Shown: in pieces, positions 1 to 10,791 of the stretch
Position numbering within the stretch: position 1 is the stretch's first letter
Layout: every line of letters begins with the position of its first letter
Assembly (NCBI GenBank): GCA_020747065.1
Contig: JAGMVK010000023.1
Location: 620,001 to 684,000, forward strand
DNA from: Cadophora sp. MPI-SDFR-AT-0126
Lineage: Eukaryota > Ascomycota > Leotiomycetes > Helotiales > Ploettnerulaceae
Direction: 5' to 3'
DNA: 64,000 nt
The notes under the pieces: model-generated
Databases searched by the model: none
What the model was told of the DNA's origin: nothing
What the model saw: only the letters and a program-made list of their open reading frames with translations
Made by a program: the position numbers and the translations under genes

Positions 1-430
1 CGTAGTCAAACTTGCAAATTTTTAGCAAGAAAACTTGATAAAGACTCAAGACTGTGTGAGTTCCGGTGGCAGGAAGGGGTTACTCACAATGGCAAGGTTG
101 AAGCAAACGGTAGGCCAGATCCATTCGTAAGACTAGAGATTGTGGAGCGACACGATAACTGACGCTGAGCGGTACATTGTCGCGGCTTCTACATGGTGGT
201 TTGAAGGAGCTATTTGAAGATGAAGCCTTGCTCATGATCATGGCATGCAGTTCCTTCAGAACGCAACTTGAGCTCAGCGCGCCCATCGTTGATGGCACGG
301 TACACCATGTGTTGATTGGGAGTGCAGCATACATCGGTGTGGGCCTCGACATGCAACGAAAGGACAGTTGTAGTATATTGCAAATTTGCATTTGCGAAGC
401 TGGGTGAGTGTTGACAATATCATCTTGGAC

Positions 431-2201
431 GATGATGATGATGTTCATTTACGGCCGAGATAGGGCGGAGCCCATAGGCAGCTATCGAAGATCCGCTACG
501 CCTACTCTAGCTACGTCAAAACTCGGTTCTGAGCCCAAAAACAGCAAAATCTAAACAAATTCTCTAAACTGTTCTCTACAAGCGTTCTCTATTCCGTAAA
601 AATTGTCTTACTTATCCTATCCCTATTCTATAGCCCGTAGCCTAGAGACAACGAAGACCTCTCACTTGCACCTAATAATCCTCTATAAATATCGAGTCGA
701 TGCAAAGTAAATCATCCTATAATAGACCGAAATAGCTAACCACCCAGATACCGGCAACTGCATGCGGTGGTAGAGGGATTATGCTAGATTGAAAATAGGC
801 TGGAATAGATCGCATTAGTCGTACGAATATAATGGTAATAGTCGTAACTTGGCAAGCTCTCGTCGGTATACTGGACACCCTGGGTCAGTAGCCTTGTAGG
901 CACCCTTTCCACCGCACGGTGCACACTTAAAGGTCGTCGAGGTGCATGTTAATGCCGAATGTCCTAGCAGTGCACACTGTCCACAGATTGGAGCCGGCGC
1001 TCAGCAACAGTAGTGTAAATGGCCGTAAAGATGGCAGCGATAGTAGCGTGTAGGTTGACGGCCTATAACAAACGGACGAGTATATACGCACTCTCCGTTT
1101 GCCATAGTAATCGTCATCTTTGCAAGAAGCCTATCAACCTCCTCCTTCGTGTCCAAATACACAACTATCGAGCGATACTCCTTGTCAATCGACATATTCC
1201 CAAGCCACCGCGTCTTATGAACCTTGACCCCATTCAGCTAACCGAAAATTAAACAACCCATCTCGTCTACCGCCCGCCCCCGTAATATGCCCTATCAATC
1301 CTCACTGGATACCATTGCTCTCCGTATAGCGTTCCTCTATCAAAGTATATCCTAACCCAAGTGTCATCCTTCCGCACGTTGTCGATATCCTTGCCTTGGA
1401 AGAGCAGCCAGTACCGCTCATTCCCCTTGGAATTGACTCCTAAACACGTTATATTCCTCCCCTTCAAGGCCTCATTCACACGTCTGCACACAGCGCCTGC
1501 GTTCCCCTCCTTGATCTTCGGGATCGCCACTCGACTAAGGTCAAGTCCAATCCCCGGAATCTGAGCTAGGGCTATCGATGGCGGTGGAGACAATGGAGGC
1601 GACGGTGGAGGCGGAGGACCCGTAGAGGGGGGTGTTTGATTCGTGGGAAAAGCTCGTTTCGTATGAACTCCTCTAGAGTTTCGATACGTTGCTTTGCTTT
1701 CTCCGCTCGGCGCTCCGCAGACAAGAGGGCAGATTCGACACGCGTAAGGAGGGCTTTGACTTGTGCCCACTGGTCGGTATCCACTGTTGTTAGTACTGCT
1801 TGAGACGTCGTAGCCCTCGTAGAGTTGGCCCGCTTCGCATGGTGTGGTGAATTGGGCCCGAAGGGCTGGGTGCGCTTCAAAGGTCGCCCCCGAGTGCTCG
1901 TAGTTTGAACTGTGATCGAGTCATCTCCATTAGATTCGTCGAGCAATTCAAACGAATTGCCCTTCCGGCTGTTCACGTTGTTCCTGCTGTTCTTTGGCAT
2001 CCTTTTCGATCCCTAATCAGTATACTTAGACGCAACTGGGCCACTTTCTATTCTCCGGCCGCTGACTGACCCCCGAAGCGTTCCCCCCCTGTCGTCGCGG
2101 TCGTGCGCATCCAGACTCTTAGGCAGCCATTCGTCGACCGATGGTAGAATTCTGTCAGACCTTATATCTTGTCGATACGGCTCTGGACCTCGAGTTGCCA
2201 C
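431..2201 (-). mobile_element. Tad1-type LINE relic A (ORF1 remnant, ORF2 lost)
   Basis: Non-LTR retrotransposon remnant read on the minus strand. It has a gag-like ORF1 (about 2000 to 840), a short AT-rich 3' region (about 840 to 447) and a simple tail of GATGATGATGATG on the plus strand at 431-443, that is (CAT)n at the LINE 3' end. LINE relic B ends in the same kind of tail, after similar AACATC/TTCATC sequence. No endonuclease or reverse transcriptase coding is visible between ORF1 and the tail, so ORF2 has been deleted. The 5' limit is uncertain; 2013-2201 is open on the minus strand and may be the 5' leader. I found no target duplication. Confidence 0.7.
840..2000 (-). pseudogene. LINE ORF1 (gag-like, zinc-knuckle) pseudogene
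   Basis: RNA-binding ORF1 protein of a Tad1-like LINE. It starts at the ATG at 2000 with a basic, Ser-rich head, then a coiled coil (RVESALLSAERRAEKAKQR region), a Pro-rich linker and the conserved gag core ending near WYPVRIDRAYYG. Three cysteine knuckles follow: CHLYGHLHYCC, CGQCALLGHSALTC and CAPCGG...DPGCPVY. A frameshift lies in the overlap of two frames at about 1600-1690. A TGA at 1001-1003 separates the first and second knuckles in an otherwise open frame. The C-terminal part reads open to about 840. The order coiled coil, gag core, CCHC knuckles is diagnostic of fungal LINE ORF1. Confidence 0.75.
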
Positions 2202-2461
2202 AGGATGGATCAGCCGCGCTTCACTTCGCGCCGATGGACGATGGCTACTCGTGTTGCTGCTGTCGCTTTTTGTCAGTCTCGCGGAAGGTAGTGAGGGGAT
2301 CGAGGCTTCAACTTCATGGGCTTAAGTCAAGGAGTGGCTGGAGCTGTAGGAGCATGTGGCTTGTAGACTAGAAAATACTTATTGGTAACATAGTTTACAA
2401 ATTAGACATTAAAATAATCAACCCGACGCGGAGTACAGTAGAGGTTTCGCCAGTGCCTTCG

Positions 2462-3502
2462 TCACCATTTTGACTGAGCCCACGAACCCATGAAATGATT
2501 CATCTCAAAATATGATTCGCGAGGCGAAGGCGGACGATTCTTAGCTGTCTTCTCCCGCGCTTCCGCTATCTCTTTCCTTTCCTTCTCGTAATCTCTCAAG
2601 ATGCCGACGAACTCGAAAATCTGTGGTGCAGTGGACGGAGAGACGAGGGCATCTTTGAGTAGATCCCGAGGGACTCTCAACTTCAAATAACCATTTGCAA
2701 AGAAATTGAACGACAGGTCGTACTTGCCGTCGCCCTTAATTTTCACATTCTTGCGTCTCGCCCTAGTCGGAAGGGGCAAGGGCCCAAAGCTGCAACCGTT
2801 CTCCGCATCGAAGTACACATGACCGTCAACCGGCCTCTTTTCTGTGCCAACTCCTTTTCCAGCATTCCGCGAGAAATCAAAACCCCCCTGATCATCTAGA
2901 TGGTAGAATTCGACGTATTTCGTTCCATCAAGCAAGTGTGGATTCCAGAACTCCGCATAGTCCGAGGAGAACAATTTGAACGTTCGACCCGCAATGGAAT
3001 CAAGTGGTATCGTCTTGTTCTTCTTCTTAGCCCGTCTCCTAGCCTTCCTGAAAGACTCGTATGCCGCGTTCACCTCCTCTTCTTTCTCCTTCGCATATTC
3101 GATCCGTGCCTTCTTCTCTTCTTCGTGCCTCTCTCGCTGCTCAAGTAATTCTCGTTTTCGTTCTTTGCGGGTCTCTTTCAGTTCGTAGTAGTTGTCGGCG
3201 TCAGAGCCGTCATAGGACCTTTCCGACTCCTTGTCTTCATCTTCTAAGTCGCATTCGCATTCTGAAGCGTCGCCGTCACACTCGCATTCTTTCTCGTCTG
3301 AGTCATCTGATTCTTCTAGCTCAGACAGGTCCTCGTCGAAGTCTTCGGGATAAGGATCTCTGCCCCTAGTGTACTCGAGGCTAGCAACGCGGTAGTACCA
3401 CGCTGGGAGGGGGCGACGGGCATTCTGGATACGGCGATTCTTTTCGATGCGCCAAGGTTGGGATTGATGGCCATGAAAAGGCGCTGCCGCTCGACTCCCC
3501 AT
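2462..3502 (-). CDS. Acidic/coiled-coil hypothetical protein
   Basis: A single 346-residue open frame from ATG 3502 (AGATGG context) to TGA 2462. Residues 50-100 are strongly acidic and include two Cys-rich patches (ECECDGDASECECD). Residues 105-160 form a highly charged Glu/Lys/Arg helix, likely a coiled coil. The C-terminal half (about 165-346) is a more globular Phe/Tyr-rich region with a final Glu/Lys helix. I do not recognise the family; codon use and the absence of stops argue for a real fungal gene. It is divergent from the gene at 3876 and shares about 370 bases of upstream DNA with it. An upstream exon between 3503 and 3760 cannot be excluded. Confidence 0.6.
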   Translation of the reverse strand: MGSRAAAPFHGHQSQPWRIEKNRRIQNARRPLPAWYYRVASLEYTRGRDPYPEDFDEDLSELEESDDSDEKECECDGDASECECDLEDEDKESERSYDGSDADNYYELKETRKERKRELLEQRERHEEEKKARIEYAKEKEEEVNAAYESFRKARRRAKKKNKTIPLDSIAGRTFKLFSSDYAEFWNPHLLDGTKYVEFYHLDDQGGFDFSRNAGKGVGTEKRPVDGHVYFDAENGCSFGPLPLPTRARRKNVKIKGDGKYDLSFNFFANGYLKLRVPRDLLKDALVSPSTAPQIFEFVGILRDYEKERKEIAEAREKTAKNRPPSPRESYFEMNHFMGSWAQSKW

Positions 3503-3875
3503 CTCGAATGCGGTTGAAAGTCTTGCTGAGCTTGGGCAATTGTCGGGTGGCAGTGCTTACGAAGTTAAGACTGCGTTTTCCTTGCTGTATTGGGGGGCGA
3601 TCGTGAGGCACATGAAGGTTAGTTGGGTGGCAGCGAGGTTATTGTTGATACGGAGGGGAGGGGAGATCGGTGTTGGTATATGTTGAGATTTGGGATTCGG
3701 ATGCGTTGTGGTAGGGGATGGGAGGATTTTTGTGTGTTTTGGTCGAGGCACCAGTTGGAACAATTGACTGATTAGTCAGCTATCGGCTAAGGTTACTTGA
3801 TGCCTAACTGCCTCACTGCCATTTTCGAGTCGCAAAGTGAACAACAAACTCGACGTCTACGCCTTCACAACCTCT
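3503..3875. promoter_or_regulatory. Divergent intergenic region
   Basis: About 370 bases between the starts of the minus-strand gene at 3502 and the plus-strand gene at 3876. It would hold both 5' leaders and any shared promoter. Short open frames here on the minus strand (3557-3763) are Pro/Thr-rich and look like leader sequence rather than coding. No specific operator was recognised. Confidence 0.35.
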
Positions 3876-4445
3876 ATGGCAGACTGGAGTGGCGCTGCAT
3901 GCGACGAATATTCTTATCCCGCGACGGAAAGAGTCCATATCATTGATGCATGGAATGAAGACACTGCAGAGGCAATTTGGGAAGCTGACGAGGGAAACCA
4001 ACCGAATATCGACTGGTGCAACCAAGAATCACCAAACGAACCACCAGATGTTCTCTGGCCCGAAAGTCCTCGAAAGCCACAGTACGTGAATATGAGCCAG
4101 AGTCCTACAAGACAATCACCTCGAAGGAAATCAGTGGCAGAAGGCCAGAGAGAGAGCCTCCAGGAGGAGCAGGGAGCGGATGTTCCTTCTGCTTCAGTGT
4201 CTGCACGCAAAGGCAGCAGGTACGGCAGAAGACTTGCGAACCTTACTCTCACCGAAACAACAACCTTACCTTCAGTTTCATCAACACGATCTACCTCTCC
4301 AGAAAGACCGAAAAGCCCAGTTAAGGTTCTCCCCGACCTAGCGCAGGCACATCCACCAACGATTCAAGTACACATCAATGATCTCGTAAAGCTGAGCAGA
4401 AAAAGCGGGGTCAGAAATAAGCTTTCGTTGGCAGCTTGGCGGTAG
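3876..4445 (+). CDS. Hypothetical Ser/Pro-rich protein
   Basis: 189-residue open frame using the first ATG (3876); the frame is open upstream only through a GTG at 3837. The N-terminal 65 residues are acidic and aromatic (DWSGAACDEYSY, AIWEADEG, IDWCNQ). The middle is a low-complexity Ser/Arg/Pro stretch with several SP and SPR motifs (RQSPRRKS, SPERPKSPVK), probable proline-directed phosphorylation sites. The last 35 residues are more conserved-looking (IQVHINDLVKLSRK). No domain recognised; likely intrinsically disordered. It is the divergent partner of the gene ending at 2462. Confidence 0.5.
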   Translation: MADWSGAACDEYSYPATERVHIIDAWNEDTAEAIWEADEGNQPNIDWCNQESPNEPPDVLWPESPRKPQYVNMSQSPTRQSPRRKSVAEGQRESLQEEQGADVPSASVSARKGSRYGRRLANLTLTETTTLPSVSSTRSTSPERPKSPVKVLPDLAQAHPPTIQVHINDLVKLSRKSGVRNKLSLAAWR

Positions 4446-6690
4446 TAGCCGTCTTGGCGAACTGTCGCTCAGCTCCGTCGTTGATTGGAAGCAAGGTGCC
4501 CAGGTTTGCGAAGTTGCGGGGGGATGAAGTCCCAAGTCACACACGTTACATCGTGTCAGCTACGTGATGCTCAGACTAAGACCTGATAGCTTAATCCTCA
4601 GGAGCTTTTAGTTTTGCACTTCACACACCTTCTTGAATTTCTCTTCCAGAAGCCCTTCTCCTTCCAGACATGATATTATCCTGGAACGTTTCTTCTAGTC
4701 AATGTGCGTACCTAGAATCATTGCCTGCGCGTGAAGGCTTCGGCGATAATATTTTTGATTGACTTTGGCGTCGCGTATTCGCATTCCTGGTTGTTAAACA
4801 ACTGCGTTGAAGAGTCTAGACATGGTTCATGGTGGGATGACGCCGACGTGGTCAGATTTCTGACTAAAGCCTTTCTGGTTAGAACGGTAAGTCGCCTGCC
4901 ACGACAAATAGACCATGCCATGGCCTGATGCATATCGTGTCGATCATGGGGTTGAAGTGCCAAACTGCTTTGGCCGTTGTCTTACTCTCCCCCCCCCCCC
5001 CCCTAATTACAATTTTTAGAATGGCCTGTTAAAGTGGAGTAATAGACTTGTCCCCTCGACTAGAGGGCACCAGTTTTTGCTCCACTTTTCACGGCTAGTG
5101 TGACACGCCATCGCAAAGAATGCGCTACCGTCGGCGAACCGCGTATCTTGGGTATGGATGGGGATAACTCTAACGATCTCTGCGAAGGTTGATTGATTGA
5201 TTGATTGATTCATACTCGGTTCCAGCGGTCCGTAGGACTGCTATGCCGGAGTAGCCCAGCTTTGGCACCAGTTGCCGAACTACGTCTACCGAAGTAAACG
5301 CACCTCACTTCATCACCCGAAAGTGACTAGCAACCTCCTCTGCTGAGCGGACTGATTCCCATCTACGTCTATATACATATCCGTGTCAAGGAGTGCTTGT
5401 GTCTTCCTTATGTGCATGGCTCATTGGCAGCCGCTTCTGCTGTCCTTCTTGTGTCAATGTACCTTCAGTCTCCCCCGCTACCGCTAAACATTCATTCAAC
5501 TCCCTCCCTTCCATCAATCTTCAAATTCGTGACTTCTCCCAAACCCATCATCATAGTGTCCTCGGGGTGAAGTGCAAATACGGACCAAATATTCCCAAAT
5601 CTGGGCGGTTAAGCGCATGCCGGCTCATGCCTCAACCTGTTCTGTGTGTGGTGATTCTGCTATGATGCTAACAGTTCCATCGGAAAACGTAGACTGCTCG
5701 TGTGGGCAAGGCACTCGTAGTCTGCGGTGGCGCTAAGAGAGGCGTGGGGGGAGCGCATCGTAGCTTCTGTTCTGTGTATGGTGATAGGGTTGCTGCGTAC
5801 AAGATCGAGATCGTAGCGACGTCATCGGGGGGAGACTGATCGACTAATAGTGTGGGCATCACTTTTTAGCCTGATGTTGAGAGGTGGAGCAACTTCCTCT
5901 CCGTGTTCTGTGTGTGGTGATGTGTCGTGTGTCGAGATCGTGCGGGTCTGGTTGTCGTCACTAGCTTGAAGATTTTGGGAGGCTTGGATGTTGAATGAGG
6001 CCTCGGGTCTCTGGTGAAACGTGCTGCAAATGCTATGTATTGTTGATAGTACTGCGGTCTCAAGTTCCTATGTTACTGCCGAGTGTGAAGCCTATCCCGT
6101 GAAAGGGGAGGGCCATTTCTCGTGGTCATCGTAGCGTTGTTCTCGGGTGCTTGCTTGGTGGAAGTGACAGGTGTCCCTTCAGATTGATCAGAACTGGCGC
6201 TCGCTGGGCTAGGCATGCCATAAAGGAAAATACCTAGCCCAGGAGGCTAGTTCTGACCCTTCTGAGGGACTTTCGAGATGCTTTGAGGTGTGCTTTCCAA
6301 AAATTTGATTCGTGCTTTTGTGGTGTTTTCGGCCTCTCTGCGAAGGTTATGTCTGGTCTGGACCTTTTCTCGAGGCAACTGTGATTCGGTCATGTGCTGG
6401 TGTAGCTACCATGCGAACTTGATTTTTCGCATATTGTGGAACGACTCTCAGCAGAAAATTACGTTCGCATTGTCGTTCGCGCGCCTCATTTGCGGACAGT
6501 CTCCTTTCACAGTGAAAGAGAGTTCTTTCACCACTAATATTGGCAATATAAAACTAAGTTGAGTGACTGGGCACCATGGACTCACCCCTAGACTCACATC
6601 AAGTGCTGCCTAGATAATAGCTCGCTGCCTCACTGACATCAAATCAACACAGTCAACTGAGATTAATATTTTTTATTTTCGGTGAGCGCG
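4446..6690. other. Gene-poor interval with simple repeats
   Basis: About 2.2 kb with no supportable gene. It holds a run of about 16 C at 4989-5004, a GATT/TGAT run near 5186-5207, and one copy of a dispersed repeat at 6425-6545 whose inverted counterpart is at 28075-28190. A short plus-strand stretch at 4731-4928 translates without stops but matches nothing I know. The remainder is low-complexity sequence. Confidence 0.5.
6425..6545 (+). repeat. Dispersed repeat, copy 1
   Basis: About 120 bases (from TTCGCATATTGTGGAAC to AGAGTTCTTTCACCAC) that reappear in inverted orientation at 28075-28190 at roughly 80-85% identity by eye. Neither copy lies in a gene. There are no obvious terminal repeats, so this could be the end of a longer decayed transposon. 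Confidence 0.6.
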
Positions 6691-7949
6691 CTAATGGGGC
6701 TGATACAGATAAACTGCTAGCAAAACAAGCGATGTGCCCAACGTAAACTGTTAAAGGTTAGACGACTTAGTGTTTACGCCCAGGAAAGGGGTTTCACTTG
6801 CATTTAATGTCAAAGGCTTGTCGAACAGCAAACTGGTGGCCAAGGTGCTAATGATAACGCTTAGGCTCATAGCAAAGTTCTTCTGGATGTTATCCGCATA
6901 CGTAATGCAGATCGCCACTATAATTCCCCCAGCAGCTTGGAGGAATATTGTCAACCAGACTAATGGGCTATAGCCAACAAAAAACCCGTCCCGAGAGATC
7001 TCCTTCCCATCTTGCCAAAGGACGCTGATGGCGAGCACCGGAAATATCGAATAGAACGACAGCTGGGCATTACGAGTCCATACAGTCACTGATGACAAAG
7101 TGTCCTTGAGCACCTTCTCGAAGTACACTCCTGCAATACCGGAGATCATGCAGGCAGCTAGCAGAGCCGAAATTCCTCGTGACGTGTCCATGATGGGACC
7201 TGCCATGCCTTCACGTAGAGCAGGTCTGGGGCCGGGCTGCTTCACAAGGTCTGATAGGCCGTTGGAGACCGTCGTTGAGTGAGTCGCAAACCAATCTCGT
7301 CTTTTCAGCGCCGCAGACAGGTTCGATTGCATGTTCCCTGATGTCGTCGATACTTGGAAGAACGAACCGGAAGGCTGGACAATAGCTACGCCGATAACGA
7401 GCAGCACCAGAGCAAGCCATTGCTTCGCCGATACCCGCTTCTTAAGGAATACAATGCTAAGGAGTACCGTGCTGGGTATTTTGAGCTGATATGTGACTTG
7501 GAAGGTCGCAGCGTCTAGATTGCTGATCGCAATGTAGACTATCGAGTTCTGCAGCGACCAGAGCAGAGCCAGTATCACAAGCTTCCAGCTGTCTCGGGAA
7601 AATATACTCCGCAACTGTTGCTTCCATAGCTGGACGACAGACCACGATGGATAGGTCTTCGACATCTGGGATGATGTGACTGACAAGCTGATGACCATTT
7701 TCACCCCCTCGACCAGAAGGATCGCCGTGGAAGGAAGATAACGTCGCCCATCCTTCCGTGGAACGACCCTTGAGTAATGCAGCGTCTAAGAGATTTGAGC
7801 ACATGCCACTTCCAAGTAAGGGTACTTAGGACTTATTTACCAATGTGAGCAGCGAGTTGTGTAGTACCAGCTTGAATCACGTCAGTCACAGGGGATAACG
7901 TGGAATGAGCGCAAGAGAAACCTACTAGTATGAGCGAAAGTTGTTTCAT
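6691..7949 (-). CDS. UDP-galactose-type nucleotide-sugar transporter (SLC35A/NST family)
   Basis: Golgi/ER membrane antiporter carrying a nucleotide sugar (probably UDP-galactose) into the lumen against UMP. By my exon reading it has four exons: 7949-7926, 7870-7841, 7785-6802 and 6747-6691, giving 364 residues from MKQLSLIL. The first two introns are 55 bases with GT-AG ends. The last (6801-6748) has a GCAAGT donor, a CTAAC branch point and a CAG acceptor. Family marks in order: LHNSLLTLTLHYSR, YLPSTAILLVEGVK, NLDAATFQVTYQLKI, then GGIIVAICITYADN, NFAMSLSVIIST and the terminal FTLGTSLVLLAVYLY, supplied only by the last exon. About ten hydrophobic helices, normal family length. All joins keep frame, so the body of the gene looks intact. 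The frame continues upstream into an unrelated secreted-protein segment (see 7950-8210). Confidence 0.82.
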
Positions 7950-8210
7950 TGAGACGAAAGCATCACGTGCCTTTGTTGGTGTCCAATGGGCCATTGTTCC
8001 CATTTGTGTCTTGTTGGCTAGTGATACGACGTGAACACCTTTGTTGGTGCGGTCAGACAAGTAATAGGTGCTATTGTAAATGGCGCTTTGATCGGTTGAT
8101 GATGGGGTTCCTGGAGCCCATGGAATAGTTGCGACCAGACTGTACAGGTCTGCTGAAGCTCCAATGGCGAAGCAGAGAAGGGAGATGGTTTGAAAAGATT
8201 GATGGAACAT
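7950..8210 (-). CDS. 5' segment of a secreted-protein gene fused in frame to the transporter
   Basis: From ATG 8210 the frame encodes a good signal peptide (MFHQSFQTISLLCFAIGASA) and about 50 more residues with STYYLSDRTNKG and HVVSLANK. From memory this resembles fungal secreted NHL/SMP-30-like beta-propeller proteins. Homology seems to stop near residue 69. The frame then runs without a stop through MGTMAHWTPTKARDAFVS into the transporter's first exon. Either the transporter is now expressed from this captured promoter and N-terminus (about 451 residues in total), or it starts at an internal ATG (8003, 7994 or 7949). Confidence 0.5.
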
Positions 8211-9640
8211 GTCGAAAGTGTAAAGATGTGTTGTTGTGTGTTGATCAAAGGACTCTCTTCAGGATAGGACCAGGTATTATATCTCTAGTATGGAGGTGAC
8301 TTCTTTACGAGGGAGTCCAGTTAAATGCGAGTCTCATCACATCGCCTAGACCCTCGCTACTAAGCCAAAGCTCTTTACAGGCGTCAGTTTACTCGGGAAC
8401 TCTCGCGATCGAGAAAAAGCAAGTTGTGACAACGCAGTTCATTATTCATAGATTGTGGTCATGTCCAGCTGCCTCATGTGGACAAACTACTCGAACGTCC
8501 TGTTTCATGGAAGATAATTTCTCAACATTTTTCTCGTTGCCGGCGAGTCGTCAATACACCAACGGGAAACCTGGCTTAGTTCCCAATACGAGGATGATAA
8601 CGATCCTGACGAGAACCAAGCAATGCATGGAAGCCTGCTACCCCGCACGAGAAAGCTTCCATGTATTGCAGTCTAAGACGTCTGTATCTTACAAGGGTGG
8701 ATGAGAATCGAGGGGATCATCTGTGTCTTTGGGACGGTGTAGCCAGGGTTCCACGTGGTTGACAAGCAAATCAAGCTTCCTTCCCGTTCTGGCGGAGCAA
8801 AAAAACGTGGCAGCCCGATCCCCCAAGCCGCCTCCTTGCCTGAGATGACGACGAATCAAGTAAACCCAATGACCTTCCGTCGGGCCGGGAGCCCTTGTTG
8901 TCCGAATTTAAGCTTTTGACATTGAATGTTCTTTGCGCCACAATCTTCTTATGACAAGTCGGGTATGCCCAATCGATTACTACGGAGGCAGACGTTCCGA
9001 ACTCAAGGTTTCGACCTCATGCTTCCCAGCGCCAAAGCCCCTCCAACGATAATTAGAAGGGATCTTGGCGGCAGTGTGTTAAGGGGCAGAAGCTGCTTTC
9101 TCACAGCAGCTACTGCTAGTGTTACTACCGGGCAAGAACATTGATCTTTCTACTAATGCACTTCACCAAGTCGTCACATCGCATTGTTGGGAAGATGTCA
9201 CTGGAACTCTATTGCCTAAGATTGCATGACCAGGGATCAGAAGGAGGAAATGAATGGGAAAGCCAATCATAATGGGCCTCAGACATTCTCCGCCTCTCTA
9301 GCCTGCTTGCCACGGCTGGTTCGAGATTTGAGATGATACAGGGAGGAAATGGAAGGGTGGTAGATTTCGCCCAATTCTTTGAAGAATAATTGCATTCACT
9401 GAAACAGCAAAAACACATATTGATTGAGAGTCTCGAATAGTAGCATTCTTTGTGGGGCCTTGATTTTGTGAAAACTGATTCTGGAGGTTAAAACCCATAC
9501 GCTTATCATTTCAATTATGTGCTCTAAGTTAACTCTTGACGCCAAACAGTTCCAAATGTGTGTTGGCGGCCAGAATGTATCGTTTGAAAATTTCCATCGG
9601 AATACATGCCCAAGCTATAGCTTCTTCGAAACTGGAACAC
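8211..9640. other. Interval without a supportable gene
   Basis: Upstream DNA of the 8210 start, then about 1.2 kb with only short unrelated open frames on both strands (for example 8426-8704 plus). Near 8620-8672 there is a local inverted repeat (GCAATGCATGGAAGC against GCTTCCATGTATTGC) able to form a small hairpin. No domains recognised. Confidence 0.45.
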
Positions 9641-9644
9641 TTAC

Positions 9645-9840
9645 ACGAACGAAGTTGTTTTGGCTAGAATTTTCGATGCAAATGCTTTCAAATTTCTCTG
9701 CCTCTTTCAAGTCATTAATGGTGTCGCGTCGAAACTCAACATAGCGAGTGACAGTAATTCCTTCCTCCAATACCTCCGTAAATCCAGCTCTACTTGCATG
9801 ACGCATAGTCTGAAATGTTGTATTGTCAAACGTGGGGTGT
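9645..9840 (-). pseudogene. Unassigned exon fragment with a consensus splice donor
   Basis: A coding-looking minus-strand stretch (MRHASRAGFTEVLEE, YVEFRRDTINDLKEAEKF) ends exactly at a GTAAGT donor at 9644. A GTTAACTTAG branch-plus-acceptor lies about 130 bases on, after which a stop follows quickly. The upstream end is abutted by the aldehyde dehydrogenase fragment on the opposite strand, so the 5' part is missing. Family not recognised. Confidence 0.25.
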
Positions 9841-9859
9841 CGGCGCCGAAGGGCGAACA

Positions 9860-10360
9860 GACCCAACCGACCCAAATACCAACCACGGCCCCGTCGCCGA
9901 CGAACTGCAGTTCAAGATCGTCAACAGCTACATCGAAGCAGGAAAGCAATCAGGGACCCTTATCACAGGAGGCCAAAGCCTCGCCAACGCTCAAGGCTAC
10001 GTAATCAAGCCCACAATCTTCAGCAACGTCCCCGAGGACGCGAAGATCACAAAGGAAGAAATCTTTGGCCCTGTCGTCGTCATCAATACCTTCAAGACGG
10101 AAGAGGAGATCCTGAAGAAGGCCAACGATAGCGATTACGGATTGTACGCTGCCGTCTACACGAAGGATATCAACCGCGCCATGCGGTTGGCCAAGGGACT
10201 GGAGGCAGGCACAGTAGGCGTCAATTGCACATCTCCAACACTACCTCACGACTTGCCATTTGGTGGATGGAAGACCAGCGGTGTAGGCAGAGAGGGCTAT
10301 CTCACTAGCATCGACAATTTCCTCGAGACCAAGATGGTCTTGATCAAGGTTGTTGCGTAG
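9860..10360 (+). pseudogene. Aldehyde dehydrogenase C-terminal fragment
   Basis: Encodes about the last 165 residues of a class 1/2 NAD(P)-dependent aldehyde dehydrogenase. Recognisable blocks in order: [40 protein letters not shown], then [14 protein letters not shown] and a terminal [12 protein letters not shown] full enzyme is about 490 residues. The Rossmann fold, the catalytic Cys and the catalytic Glu are all absent, because recognisable sequence begins abruptly at 9860. The frame is otherwise undamaged and ends in TAG, so the truncation looks like a single rearrangement rather than gradual decay. Confidence 0.8.
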
Positions 10361-10606
10361 GTAGTGAGTGTCTTTTTGATATTTCATGTCATCAAATGGC
10401 TTTCATGAAAATAATCAATTCACGTTCAAGTTTCCTGAGATTCTACACACCCACGTGAATACCTTGAATTGAATCATGTTGCATTAGTTCAGGCGCCAGA
10501 TTATATTATAACGTCCTAAATCTCAAGGTTTCAATTGCAAGATCAGAATAGTAAGCCGTACGATGAGTTTCTGTTCGCAAGCTGCACTCCTAACTGCGCT
10601 GCACGT

Positions 10607-10630
10607 ATGATGATGATGATGATGATGATG
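10607..10630 (+). repeat. (ATG)8 microsatellite = LINE 3' tail
   Basis: Eight perfect ATG units, read as (CAT)8 on the LINE's own strand exactly where its 3' end should be. A shorter tail of the same motif ends LINE relic A at 431-443. Confidence 0.8.
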
Positions 10631-10791
10631 AATTCCAGTTGGCTGTTCAGGGCCGCTGGCCCTATGTAGCCCCACTTCTAGCTAGACTAAACTAATTACA
10701 TAATCTTCTATCACGGATCCAAGATTCATTCAACAGCCCCCAAGTCGTTATCGAACTCCTCTACTCTGTTCGACCCTTATGCCCCAAACCG

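Noticed and set aside
3061..3369. Plus-strand frames opposite the 2462-3502 gene
   Set aside because: Shadows of the charged, low-complexity coding strand.
4718..4963. Overlapping open frames on both strands, one with IDFGVAYSH (Hsp70-like look)
   Set aside because: The resemblance to IDFGTTYSG is short and nothing downstream supports an ATPase fold.
4989..5004. Run of C as a possible structural signal
   Set aside because: A simple homopolymer; length may also be a sequencing artefact.
9500..9640. Reading of an exon 2 (PWACIPMEIFKRYI) after the 9645 donor
   Set aside because: The intron would be only about 30 bases, too short for this genome; a better acceptor lies further on.
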